Part shown: one piece after another, positions 30,861 to 41,602 of the stretch | Layout of the letters: every line of letters begins with the position of its first letter | Numbering within the stretch: position 1 is the first letter of the stretch | Origin: Trifolium pratense | Taxonomy: Eukaryota > Streptophyta > Magnoliopsida > Fabales > Fabaceae | DNA length: 64,000 bases | Assembly (NCBI RefSeq): GCF_020283565.1 | Contig: NC_060060.1 | Span: 74,032,353-74,096,352, forward strand | Direction: 5' to 3' | Notes under the pieces: generated by a model | Databases searched by the model: none | What the model was told of the DNA's origin: nothing | The model's input: the letters and a program-made list of their open reading frames with translations, nothing else | Program-made: the position numbers and the translations under genes

Positions 30861-33533
30861 ATGATGGAGAAAGATAGAATTTCTTCAGCTATGATCATTA
30901 TGCTAATCATTTTAATGTTAAAATCTGTTAACTTTGTTTCTGGTACAGAAAATCTTATAGATACATATTGTCCAGATAATTTTCCACTTTACACTTCCAG
31001 CACTTTATTCCAGAAGAATCTCAAGCTTCTCATGGAAACTCTATCCTCAAACATAGTAGCTTCAAACACAAGTTTCTTCAACAATACATCAACAGGAGAA
31101 GGACTAGACAAAGTGTATGGACAAGCACTATGCAGAGGAGACATAACAAACTCAACAGTTTGCAAAGAATGCATTGAGAAAGCAAGTAAAGATTTAATGA
31201 ACAGGTGTAAGAGTGAAGATGCAATGATATGGTACGACGTTTGTCAAGTTCGGTACTCGTTTCAGATGTTTTTCTCAAACGCGGTTTATACCGGAAAATA
31301 TCCAAAGCAGAATGATCTAGAGAAGCGCGTCTCGGATCCTACTAGTTTTCAACAAGTGTTGACTTATTTAATGAACAATGTCTCAAATGAGGCTGCTTTC
31401 AATCCTGCTAAGAACATGTTTGCAACTGCGGACATAGAGTTTTCTAAGAAGAAAAACGCGAGAATATATGGACTTGTTGAATGTACAAAGGACATTTCCG
31501 AAACGGACTGCAGGAGTTGTTTGAGTTCTGCAATCACAGAACTCAATGCATGCTGCTCATACAGGGAAGGAGGGATTATTGTTAGTCGAAATTGTAACGT
31601 TAGATTCGACCTGTTTGAGTTTTTTAATGCTTCTTCATCAGTAGCACCCCTTTTGATTTTCCCAACTTCCAAAGGTAATTAGAGGCTTTTGAATCTGAAA
31701 AACTACATGTTTATATCAAGAAATTATTCATGCTTTTCTAAGTAATTAAAGGCTCTTTAAAGGAATTGCTATTTGATAGTATAACTTATAAACTTCTTTC
31801 AATTTACAAGGAGGGAAATGGAAGCCTTGGATGTTTGTGTTGACTATATGTGGCTCAATTTTGATAATATCAGTTCTTATTGTGTTTTGCATCGCTTGCC
31901 TCCGGCAGAAAAAGGCCAGAGAGGGAGGTGCAGTATTTCTCGCTTTAATTCGTTAACTATCATAAAAATCTTTTAGATAAGAACTTCATGCCTTGATTCT
32001 GATTTACTTTGTTTCTATAATTGTGTCTTTGAATAATAAAATGAAACAGACGAAGAAAGAACTGAAAGGACACTATTACAAGAGTTGGCTAGCCCCAAGA
32101 ATGTAGCAATCACACAAGAAGGTGAGTTGATCAGTTCTGATCAACTGTTCATGACTTTAGCAACCATTAAGGCGGCTACCGGCAACTTTTCTGATACGAA
32201 TAAGCTGGGACACGGAGGGTTTGGTACAGTCTACAAGGTCACATATATGGATTATTTATATTTCACTAATTTTTTTAACCTCGATTATTGTTGTGATGTT
32301 ATGTTGAATTTTGGAATTTAATTGCAGGGTGTTCTACCAGATGGTAATGAAATAGCAGTTAAAAGATTGTCAAGAAAGTCTTGGCAGGGCTTAGAAGAAT
32401 TCAAAAATGAGGTTATTCTAATAGCTAAACTTCAACACAAAAATTTGGTGAAGTTGTTGGGCTGTGTCTTAGAAGGAGAGGAAAAGATACTCATATATGA
32501 ACTCATGTCAAACAGAAGCCTTGATCAATTTATATTCGGTTCGTTCCTGTTGCTGTGTTTGCTTACTTTTCAGTTATAAACCTTCCTGACATTGATTGGT
32601 ACTTAATTTTGCAAAAGATGATTGACTCTTGTTATTTATCATCGAAGATCCATTCAAACGTCCTAAACTTGATTGGAAGACATGTTATGGCATCATCGGC
32701 GGCTTAGCAAAAGGACTTCTTTATCTGCACGAGGAGTCTCGGCTTAAAATCATTCACCGAGACCTAAAGCCAAACAATGTGTTGTTAGACCATGAACTAG
32801 TAGCCAAAATATCAGATTTTGGTATGGCCAGGATGTTTTCTGAGAATCAGAATACAGCAAACACAAAAAGAATTGTGGGAACACAGTAAGTGAACTTAAT
32901 TTCACTAATATTTTTGTTGATTTTTCATCATTGACTTATTATTGTGTTCAAGATGAATACTATGTTGATGTACAAAATAGTGGATATATGGCTCCAGAAT
33001 ATGCAATGGAGGGACTATTCTCCGTGAAATCTGATGTCTTCAGCTTTGGCGTAATTATGCTTGAAATCATCAGTGGAAAAAGAAATAACGGCTTTTACAC
33101 AACCAAACTTGCCCCGACTTTGCTGGCACATGTAATTACATTAATTAAGCACTTAATTTAATAGTAGTATAGTATCATCATCATCATCCACGGTTGTAAA
33201 TTTTATTAGTTCAAACTATGACAGGCTTGGCGACTGTGGAACGAAGGAAACAGATTAGAAGTTGTGGATCCTATATTACTAGTATCGTGTCGTGATTCTG
33301 AATATGAAGTAGTTCTTAGGTGCGTTCATATTGCGCTCTTGTGTGTGCAGGAAGATCCGCAACACAGGCCGACCATGTCAAATGTTGTAGTTCTACTAGG
33401 AAGTGAATCAATGGATCTTCCCCAACCAAGACAACCAGCATTTTCATCGGGTAAGGCGATTCACGTAGATCCTACTGCATCAATAAATCATTCAGTGAAT
33501 GAGAGTCTATGGTCTAATGTTACACCACGATGA
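30861..33533 (+). CDS. Cysteine-rich receptor-like kinase (CRK), copy 4
   Basis: Exons 30861-31674, 31811-31927, 32050-32237, 32328-32538, 32648-32885, 32981-33131 and 33225-33533 give 2028 nt, 675 residues. The first ATG of the frame (MMEKDRISS) is taken as the start. The signal peptide (about 1-28) is followed by two DUF26 domains. The first spaces its cysteines as C-X9-C-X2-C ([15 protein letters not shown]), one residue longer than usual; the second ([14 protein letters not shown]) is canonical. TM in exon 2. The kinase keeps GHGGFG, Lys385, Asp482 in HRDLKPNN, Asp500 in DFG and APEYAM, with GTHGYM where the others have GTYGYM. Exon 3 (188 nt) is longer than in the other copies. A copia element sits 214 bp past the stop and may affect the 3' UTR. 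Confidence 0.93.
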
Positions 33534-33747
33534 TATCACGAACAATGTATGTTGGGGTGATAGTATTTTACCGTGCATTCTTCATTGTAAGTGTAACATA
33601 GAATTTGGAGAGCTGATATACGAGAGAAATAGGCACAAGTGGAAGATTGATGGGGCCGTTTTGTGAACCATGATGATATACCAGATAATATGCATGATTC
33701 ATGTATAGGGAATTCTGAATTGATTTGTGAAATTTGGGACTCCATAG

Positions 33748-34452
33748 TGTAGGACCCACAACAAGTGGGCAGTCCAGCCAAAGTTGCAATAGTGAAGCAA
33801 CTTGAGTCTTCTTTCTTTTGAATGCAATTAATGCATGCACACACATGTTCTTCCAATAGTAGAGCTATGCTACAGCTTACATGCAGAGACATAGCATGCG
33901 GTGCTGGTATTGTGGAAAAACAATGTGACAGGATTCACATATTGTTGCAGCTATTTTTTGACAAGGAAGCACCATATTCACATTGCCTTATTTCATGTAT
34001 AAATAGAGGCCTTGGCATATGGAGCAAATCATCCGAAGCTCAAAGAAAACAAAGCTTCAGTATTGTGAGAGAGAAGTGAAACTTTAAGTGAGAAGAAAAA
34101 TAGAGTGTTGAGTAAATCCTTAGAGTGTGAGAAAAATACACTTGGGTGGGTATCATCTTTATTACTCCTTGGTACTGTAAAATATAGCAGTATTAGAATA
34201 GGAGTGAATCTCACGGGAAACACTATATTTGTATCTCTTGTTTGTGATAGAGAGCGGATGGAGTATTGTAATATTCTTTGATATAGTGGAATATTTTCGG
34301 AGTTTGTCCCGTGGTTTTTTCCCTCAACATTTGAGGGTTTCCACGTTAAATATTGGTGTTCATTTTATTGCTACCGCTGCGCTACAAGATCCAATTTCTT
34401 TTGGATTTTGGAACTTTAATTTACACTCGCATTAAGCTCGTCAAGCCCAACA
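33748..34452 (+). repeat. Left LTR of the copia element
   Basis: Contains a TATA box (tataaata near 33998), the probable core promoter of the element. The small frames inside it occur identically in the right LTR and are not genes. Confidence 0.95.
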
Positions 34453-34500
34453 ATTGGTATCAGAGCTCCAGTTGGAGCCTGAGATTATAGTGTAAATTAA

Positions 34501-37500
34501 ATGGAGGATAACACCGGTACTATGGTTAAACTCACTTCAACAAACTACTCCATTTGGAAGCCAAAAATGGAGGATATACTTTTCTACAAGGATATGTATG
34601 ATCCTGTAGAAAAAGGTGACACAAGGCCAGACAAAGTGACGGTTGAAGATTGGAATAAGCTTCACCGGAAGGCTGTCAGTCTAATCAGGCAGTGGGTGGA
34701 TCTTAGTGTATTCCACCATGTGGCCACAGAGACAAATGCCCAAACTCTGTGGAAGAATATCGAAAAGATGTATCAAAGAAAGACTGCACAAAACAAAACT
34801 TTCGCTATTAGAAAGTTGGTGAATCTAAAGTACAGGGAGGGAAGATCAGTTGTCGAACACTTGAGTGACTTCCAAGACTTGGTAAACCAATTGGTTTCCA
34901 TGAAGTTAATGGTGGATGATGAATTGCAAGCACTATTACTTTTGAGTTCTTTGCCGGAAAGTTGGGAAACTTTGGTTGTGTCATTAAGCAACTCTGCTCC
35001 AGATGGAGCGCTGACTTTGTCTCAAGTAAAAGATAGTATGTTCAATGAAGAAACGAGAAGGAAAGACATGGGGTCAAGCAACTCCCAAGCCCTTGTCACG
35101 GAGAACAGAGGGAGGAGTAAGAGCAGAGGGAGATCTAATAAATCCAAAGACAAATCACAGTCTCAACCTCGAAGAAAGTTTAAGTGTTACTACTGCGGCG
35201 AAGAAGGTCACATCAAAAGAAATTGCAAAGCTTGGAAAAATAAAGAAAAGAAAGACCAAAGGAACCAAAGACCAGATGAAGATGAAAATACCGCAACCCC
35301 AGTAGTTGATGGGGAAGTGGTGTTGCTTTCTGTTGAAGAAGAAGAGTGCCATGTTGCAGATTCATGTGTTGAATGGGTCGTTGACTCAGCTGCATCTTAC
35401 CATGCCACTTACAACAAGGACTTCTTTACGGTGTACAAAGAAGGAGACTTTGGCAAAGTAAAGATGGGCAATAGTAGCATTGCAAATATTGTTGGAATCG
35501 GTGATGTGTGTATTCAAACCAATGCTGGTTGCACACTAACATTGAAGGACGTGCGACATGTGCCGGATCTGCGTCTAAATCTAATCTCTGTTAATGCTCT
35601 TGATTTAGATGGATTCAACAACAACTTTGGTGATGGAAAATGGAAGCTTACCAAAGGATCGTTGATGGTTGCTAGAGGCTCTGTGTATTCCACGCTATAC
35701 AAAACTCAAGTCAAACTGATCAAAGATGGCTTGAATGCAGTCGAGAATGATGTTTTGCCAGAATTGTGGCACAAAAGGCTGGCTCATTTAAGTGAAAAAG
35801 GATTGCAAATTTTGTCAAGGAAATCCCTCATTCCGTTTGACAAAAGTATTAAGTTGAATCCTTGTGATTATTGTTTATTTGGCAAGCATCATAGAGTATC
35901 TTTCAGTAGAACTTCAAAGCTGAAAGATGATATATTGGATATGGTGTATTCTGATGTGTGTGGACCCATGGAAGTGGAGACTCTTGGTGGTAGCAGATAT
36001 TTTGTAACATTTATTGATGATGCTTCCCGAAAAGTGTGGGTGTACTTCCTAAAAAGTAAGGACCAGGTTTTTCAATACTTCAAAAGGTTTCATGTGATGG
36101 TGGAGAGAGCAACTGGTAAACCTTTGAAGTGTCTTCGTTCAGATAATGGGGGTGAATATACTTCCCATGAATTTAAAAATTATTGTTCTGAGCATGGCAT
36201 CAGACATGAGAAGACGGTACCTGGCACCCCACAACATAATGGTGTTGCTGAAAGAATCAACAGAACCATTATGGAGAAAGTTAGATGTATGCTAAAAATG
36301 GCTAAACTGCCTAAGCCATTTTGGGGTGAAGCTGTTCAAACCACGTGCTACTTGATTAACAGATCTCCATCTGTTCCTTTGGGCTTTGACATTCCTGAGA
36401 GAGTATGGTCCGGACATGATATCAGTTACTCTCATTTGAAGGTGTTTGGATGCAAAGCTTTTGCTCATGTAAGTAAGGAACAGAGACAAAAACTTGATGA
36501 TAAAGCCATTCCTTGTATATTTGTGGGCTATGGAGATGAGGAATTTGGCTACAGGTTATGGGATCCAGAGAAGAGAAAAATTATTAGAAGCAGAGACGTA
36601 GTGTTTCATGAGCAAGAAACTATGTCAGATTCTGCTATGCCGGAAACACCTAAGCACGGTGGTAAGGTTGATCTTACACCAGTCACTCCTCCTATAAGAA
36701 TTACCACAGAAGGGGGAGATCTTGATGAAGACCCTAGGGTTGATAACGAGTCAACGATAGAAGATGGTGATAATGATGATGATGTTGAGGATGATGAACA
36801 ATCCCCTACATCTCAGCTCAGAAGATCAAATCGAGAGCATCGTCCATCTACCAGGTACCCTAGTTCGGAGTTTATCCTCATCACTGATGAGGGGGAGCCA
36901 GAAAGTTTTGAAGAAGTTCAAACTCATAAGGATAAAATTCAATGGATGAAAGCAATGCAAGAAGAGATGGATTCCTTGCAGAAAAATGAAACTTATGAAC
37001 TTGTGAAACTTCCTGAAGGCAGAAAAGCCTTGAAGAATAAATGGGTGTTCAAGCTCAAGAAAGATGGTGACAAGCTAGTGAAATACAAAGCTCGCTTAGT
37101 CGTAAAAGGTTTTGGACAAAAGCGAGGAATAGATTTTGATGAAATCTTCTCTCCAGTCGTTAAAATGAGTTCAATTCGAGTGATACTCGGATTGGTTGCT
37201 AGCTTGAATTTGGAACTTGAACAAATGGATGTAAAGACTGCATTTCTTCATGGAGATTTAGATGAAGAAATTTACATGGTTCAACCAGAAGGATTTGAGA
37301 AGACTCGAAAGGAGCACTTGGTTTGCAAATTAAAGAAGAGCTTGTATGGATTAAAACAAGCTCCACGACAGTGGTATAAGAAGTTTGACTCATTCATGAT
37401 GAGTCATGAATATACCAAGACTGATGCAGATCACTGTGTATATGTCAAAACATTTCGAGGTGACAAGTTCATCATCCTTCTGTTATATGTAGATGATATG

Positions 37501-38451
37501 TTGATAGTGGGACAAGACAAGACGATGATTGGTGATTTAAAGAACGAGTTGTCAAAATTCTTTGACATGAAAAATCTAGGCCCTGCAAAGCAAATTTTGG
37601 GCATGCAGATCTTGCGAGACCGGAAGGCTAAAAAGTTATGGTTGTCACAACAACGATATGTGGATCGAGTGCTAGAAAGATTCAACATGAAGAATGCTAA
37701 GCCGGTTAGCACACCATTGGCCAATCACTTTAAACTCAGCAAAATGACTTGTCCTACTAGTCAAGATGAAAAAGAAACTATGAATGCTATACCATACTCC
37801 TCAGCAGTTGGGAGTTTGATGTATGCAATGGTTTGCACTCGGCCAGATATTGCTCATGCAGTCGGTGTTGTTAGCAGGTTTCTTTCTAATCATGGTAAAG
37901 AACATTGGGAAGCTGTGAAGTGGATTTTGAGGTATCTGAAAGGAAGCTCTAATAAGTGTTTATGCTTTGGAGGATCAGAACCAATTCTAGAAGGTTACTC
38001 AGATGCAGATATGGCGGGTGATTCGGACGGCAGAAAATCTACTTCAGGAATTCTGTTCACTTTTGCAGGAGGAGCTGTATCTTGGCAATCCAAGTTGCAG
38101 AAATGTGTTGCCTTATCAACTACTGAAGCGGAATATATTGCTATGGCTGAAGCGGGTAAAGAAATGCTCTGGTTAAAAAGATTTCTTCAGCAATTGGGAA
38201 TGAAGCAGGAAAGGTACGTTATCCATTGTGATAGTCAAAGCGCTTTGGATTTAAGTAAGAATGCGATGTACCACTCTCGTACAAAGCATATTGATGTCAG
38301 ATATCATTGGTTGCGTCAAGCAGCAGAAGAACAACAATTTAAGTTGGAAAAGATTCACACCGATAAAAATCCTGCGGATATGATGACAAAAGTTGTAACG
38401 CGTGAAAAGCTTCAACTTTGTGCCGAGTTGATCGGCATGGATTGCAGGTGA
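34501..38451 (+). CDS. Copia gag-pol polyprotein
   Basis: One open frame of 1316 codons. In order: gag region; zinc knuckle CX2CX4HX4C at about 229-242 (CYYCGEEGHIKRNC); aspartic protease with Asp295 (VVDSAAS); GAG-pre-integrase His/Cys block (LWHKRLAHL ... CDYC); integrase catalytic residues Asp485, Asp548 and Glu584 (35 residues between the last two); reverse transcriptase with YVDD at 996-999; RNase H with STTEAEYIA near 1205 and a terminal HIDVRYHWLR block. All catalytic motifs are present and there is no stop or frameshift, so the element may be autonomous. Expression would start from the left LTR. It is element-derived and unrelated to neighbouring genes. Confidence 0.97.
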   Translation: MEDNTGTMVKLTSTNYSIWKPKMEDILFYKDMYDPVEKGDTRPDKVTVEDWNKLHRKAVSLIRQWVDLSVFHHVATETNAQTLWKNIEKMYQRKTAQNKTFAIRKLVNLKYREGRSVVEHLSDFQDLVNQLVSMKLMVDDELQALLLLSSLPESWETLVVSLSNSAPDGALTLSQVKDSMFNEETRRKDMGSSNSQALVTENRGRSKSRGRSNKSKDKSQSQPRRKFKCYYCGEEGHIKRNCKAWKNKEKKDQRNQRPDEDENTATPVVDGEVVLLSVEEEECHVADSCVEWVVDSAASYHATYNKDFFTVYKEGDFGKVKMGNSSIANIVGIGDVCIQTNAGCTLTLKDVRHVPDLRLNLISVNALDLDGFNNNFGDGKWKLTKGSLMVARGSVYSTLYKTQVKLIKDGLNAVENDVLPELWHKRLAHLSEKGLQILSRKSLIPFDKSIKLNPCDYCLFGKHHRVSFSRTSKLKDDILDMVYSDVCGPMEVETLGGSRYFVTFIDDASRKVWVYFLKSKDQVFQYFKRFHVMVERATGKPLKCLRSDNGGEYTSHEFKNYCSEHGIRHEKTVPGTPQHNGVAERINRTIMEKVRCMLKMAKLPKPFWGEAVQTTCYLINRSPSVPLGFDIPERVWSGHDISYSHLKVFGCKAFAHVSKEQRQKLDDKAIPCIFVGYGDEEFGYRLWDPEKRKIIRSRDVVFHEQETMSDSAMPETPKHGGKVDLTPVTPPIRITTEGGDLDEDPRVDNESTIEDGDNDDDVEDDEQSPTSQLRRSNREHRPSTRYPSSEFILITDEGEPESFEEVQTHKDKIQWMKAMQEEMDSLQKNETYELVKLPEGRKALKNKWVFKLKKDGDKLVKYKARLVVKGFGQKRGIDFDEIFSPVVKMSSIRVILGLVASLNLELEQMDVKTAFLHGDLDEEIYMVQPEGFEKTRKEHLVCKLKKSLYGLKQAPRQWYKKFDSFMMSHEYTKTDADHCVYVKTFRGDKFIILLLYVDDMLIVGQDKTMIGDLKNELSKFFDMKNLGPAKQILGMQILRDRKAKKLWLSQQRYVDRVLERFNMKNAKPVSTPLANHFKLSKMTCPTSQDEKETMNAIPYSSAVGSLMYAMVCTRPDIAHAVGVVSRFLSNHGKEHWEAVKWILRYLKGSSNKCLCFGGSEPILEGYSDADMAGDSDGRKSTSGILFTFAGGAVSWQSKLQKCVALSTTEAEYIAMAEAGKEMLWLKRFLQQLGMKQERYVIHCDSQSALDLSKNAMYHSRTKHIDVRYHWLRQAAEEQQFKLEKIHTDKNPADMMTKVVTREKLQLCAELIGMDCR

Positions 38452-38494
38452 ATGATCGATGAGGACATCTCTCCTTTGGCTGGAGGGGGAGAAT

Positions 38495-39199
38495 TGTAGG
38501 ACCCACAACAAGTGGGCAGTCCAGCCAAAGTTGCAATAGTGAAGCAACTTGAGTCTTCTTTCTTTTGAATGCAATTAATGCATGCACACACATGTTCTTC
38601 CAATAGTAGAGCTATGCTACAGCTTACATGCAGAGACATAGCATGCGGTGCTGGTATTGTGGAAAAACAATGTGACAGGATTCACATATTGTTGCAGCTA
38701 TTTTTTGACAAGGAAGCACCATATTCACATTGCCTTATTTCATGTATAAATAGAGGCCTTGGCATATGGAGCAAATCATCCGAAGCTCAAAGAAAACAAA
38801 GCTTCAGTATTGTGAGAGAGAAGTGAAACTTTAAGTGAGAAGAAAAATAGAGTGTTGAGTAAATCCTTAGAGTGTGAGAAAAATACACTTGGGTGGGTAT
38901 CATCTTTATTACTCCTTGGTACTGTAAAATATAGCAGTATTAGAATAGGAGTGAATCTCACGGGAAACACTATATTTGTATCTCTTGTTTGTGATAGAGA
39001 GCGGATGGAGTATTGTAATATTCTTTGATATAGTGGAATATTTTCGGAGTTTGTCCCGTGGTTTTTTCCCTCAACATTTGAGGGTTTCCACGTTAAATAT
39101 TGGTGTTCATTTTATTGCTACCGCTGCGCTACAAGATCCAATTTCTTTTGGATTTTGGAACTTTAATTTACACTCGCATTAAGCTCGTCAAGCCCAACA
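38495..39199 (+). repeat. Right LTR of the copia element
   Basis: Same length and apparently the same sequence as the left LTR; provides polyadenylation for the element. Confidence 0.95.
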
Positions 39200-39207
39200 C
39201 ATAGCAT

Positions 39208-39283
39208 GTCAAATAACCGATTATCCCAAAAGCTTAAGCTGTTAGGATAGAGCCACATCAATGGGTTTATATTATTTCTCACA
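39208..39283 (-). mobile_element. Solo TRIM LTR
   Basis: A 76-bp stretch from TGTCAAATAACC to atttctcaca matches the 77-bp LTR of the TRIM at 49988-50310 (shared ttatcccaaaag, taagctgtta, gagccacatcaat). The copia element inserted immediately beside it. Confidence 0.6.
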
Positions 39284-41602
39284 ATGCCAAATGTGGGTGT
39301 ACAATATATAGGAGTGTTGAATAACTTCTTTAAGGGTTGAATGCTAAGTTTTTGCTGTGGGAAACGTACTATATACATAACAGTAACTTAACTTTAACTT
39401 AGGTCTCAAAACCATTACGTATTACTAAAATTTAAACGACTCATTCAGAAATTATGCTCAAGCTCAATCATGTAATTTAGACTATAGCTTGCACCTTTTG
39501 TACTTCACTTCTTCTTTAACATTCAATTTCTCAAAAGTTCAATTTTTTTTCACATTTTGAGTCTCAAATCAAAATTGCTTCATTCATAAAGATTTTCCAC
39601 ACTTATTTGACACCAAAGAACAGATAATGTGTTTTTAACTGATTATTTTAGAAAGAGTATACTAACATGGACTGAAAAATATCTTTCGATCCAATCTGAA
39701 ACTTCAATTGGATGCATTTTCCCGTGTTTTAGAATTTTAGTTTTATTTTATTTTTTTGTTTATGTTTTGTGATTTATTTGTTTAGTTGAACTTCCCGTTC
39801 ATTTTAAATCAGGCATTGTTGAACTTGAGGTGCATGTTGATATTGTGAAACAATTTTTCATAGATAACAAATATAAGGTTCGAGATGATTTGATTAATTG
39901 AGTTTGTCCAGAAGTCGCAAACGTAGGATTTAGTTAGAGTAGGTCTTGGATATGAAGAACTCGAGCTTTTGATGTTTCAAACCAAATAAAATGCATATGA
40001 ACATTAGATGTTCTGTTATGGTGTTATTTTAGCACGGATTGAAATTTATCTTCTAAATCATAGTGAGCTGAAGTCATCTTCCGAGCATTACTTAAGGGCA
40101 TTTTAAATTTTTTAGAGGTCTATGAGCAATTAGGGGTGCCTAAAGAGCAAATTAAACATTATATCCTCAATATTATCTCAATCTAACAGATTCACTTGTG
40201 TAATATGTTTTCTCTTTAGGCCCCCAACGTGTCTTTTATACCCCAAGAAATCCAATTTTGCCCTCGATAAAAACTTCGGTTCGCAGAAATCAAAGCTTTT
40301 TCTAGTTCAAATTCAGAAAAAATTCGGTTAATAGAAACTGAATTTTTCAGTTTGTAGAAACAGAAGTTTTTATTGAAGGACAAAAAAGCAAAATATATAG
40401 GAGGAAAAAGAATCATGAGGGGCCTAAAGAGAAAACATCCCTATCTAAACTACTACACTTACTCGCGCGCTACGCGTTTCCTATTTTACCATTCCGCTAC
40501 TTAAATAGCGGACGTTTTATAAAAATGAAGAAACCCTGCCAAGATTTTTATATCGTCAACTAGTTGACGAGTTGACAGAAATTTCTCAAAGGAATTATAA
40601 GAATTAGTTAATTCTACCATTTGTCAATCTCTACATGTAACCAATCCATTGATAATTCTTCCAACCCTAGAGTTCTTAAAAAAAAAAGTCTAAAAATTCT
40701 CTCTTAACTGAGTGTTGGTTGTGAAGCTCCTTGTTTTTCCACATTGAAAACACGCACATCAGACCTATTATTTTATAGCAGCTTTTACACATGTATCATA
40801 TCATGGCTCGCATAAGCTAGATCATATATACGAGTTTGATTCTGAAAAATACAGACAAATTCACAAAATAAATTTTGTACGTTAAAAGAAGGCAATAGGT
40901 TGGTTTCAGGAAAAAAGTCAATGGATTGATTTTTTATTTTTATTTTTCCCTAAAAGGATCGATTTGTTTTTATGCGTGAGAAACTCAATTTGCATATGTA
41001 ATAATAATAATAAAATATAGAAAGTCAATTCGTCAAAAAATAATAAAATATAAAAAGTCAATAACCAAAAAAAAAAAGAAAAATAGTCTCTCCTCAAAGT
41101 AACAAACCAACCCACAATCATGTCTTTCTCTCTCTCTCTCTCCCCTCTGACTTGTTACTTTCTCGCTTTCTTTTTAAGAAAAACAAATCATTCATTTCTA
41201 CGTTGACAAAACAAAGAGTTGTTTGTCCCTAAAAAATAAAACAGAGTGCTGCTGCATTTCAATTTGTTCTTACTCATTTTAATTAAGAAACTCTGTTTTT
41301 TATTTTTTCATCCTAATATTTCCAACCCTTTCTTGATTTCAACATACAACAATTTGCGTAATAATTTAAAAGATCAATCATTCAACTTAATTGGGCATCT
41401 GAAAGTGGGTTTTCTTTTATGATTGATTGCGTAAATTAAAAAAAAAAAAAAGATAAAAACTTGGCTTGTGGTTCACGGATTCTATATGTTGTAAGTTAAT
41501 TATTTGCGTGTTTCTTAATTCTATATTATAACGTTAATCAGAGTCCAATCTCATGTTATGTTCCTCTGTTTTTTCTTCTATTAGGAGGAAGTGATTTCAA
41601 AT
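39284..41602. other. Intergenic DNA with one MITE
   Basis: No gene is visible. A MITE lies at 40205-40438 and a dyad (tccgctacttaaatagcgga) at 40484-40503. From about 41120 a (CT)n tract (tctctctctctcc) and downstream pyrimidine-rich DNA look like the 5' UTR side of the gene starting at 41603. Confidence 0.45.
40205..40438. mobile_element. MITE with perfect 20-bp inverted ends
   Basis: The left end atgttttctctttaggcccc is the exact inverse of the right end ggggcctaaagagaaaacat. Partial internal symmetry continues (ataaaaacttc near both ends). No coding capacity. Confidence 0.75.

Larger units (their letters stand above)
33748..39199 (+). mobile_element. Intact Ty1/copia LTR retrotransposon
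   Basis: The 5452-bp element has 705-bp LTRs (33748-34452 and 38495-39199) that begin TGTAGG and end CCAACA. By eye the two are identical throughout. Perfect 5-bp target duplications catag lie at 33743-33747 and 39200-39204. The primer site tggtatcagagc follows the left LTR by two bases, and the polypurine tract ggaggggga precedes the right LTR. One uninterrupted gag-pol frame lies inside. Structure, identical LTRs and an open frame all point to a very recent insertion. The domain order (integrase before reverse transcriptase) is copia; the Tork/Tnt1-like lineage is likely but untested. Confidence 0.97.

Noticed and set aside
33568..34435. Several small frames in the copia LTR
   Set aside because: They recur identically in the second LTR and belong to the element's non-coding terminal repeat.
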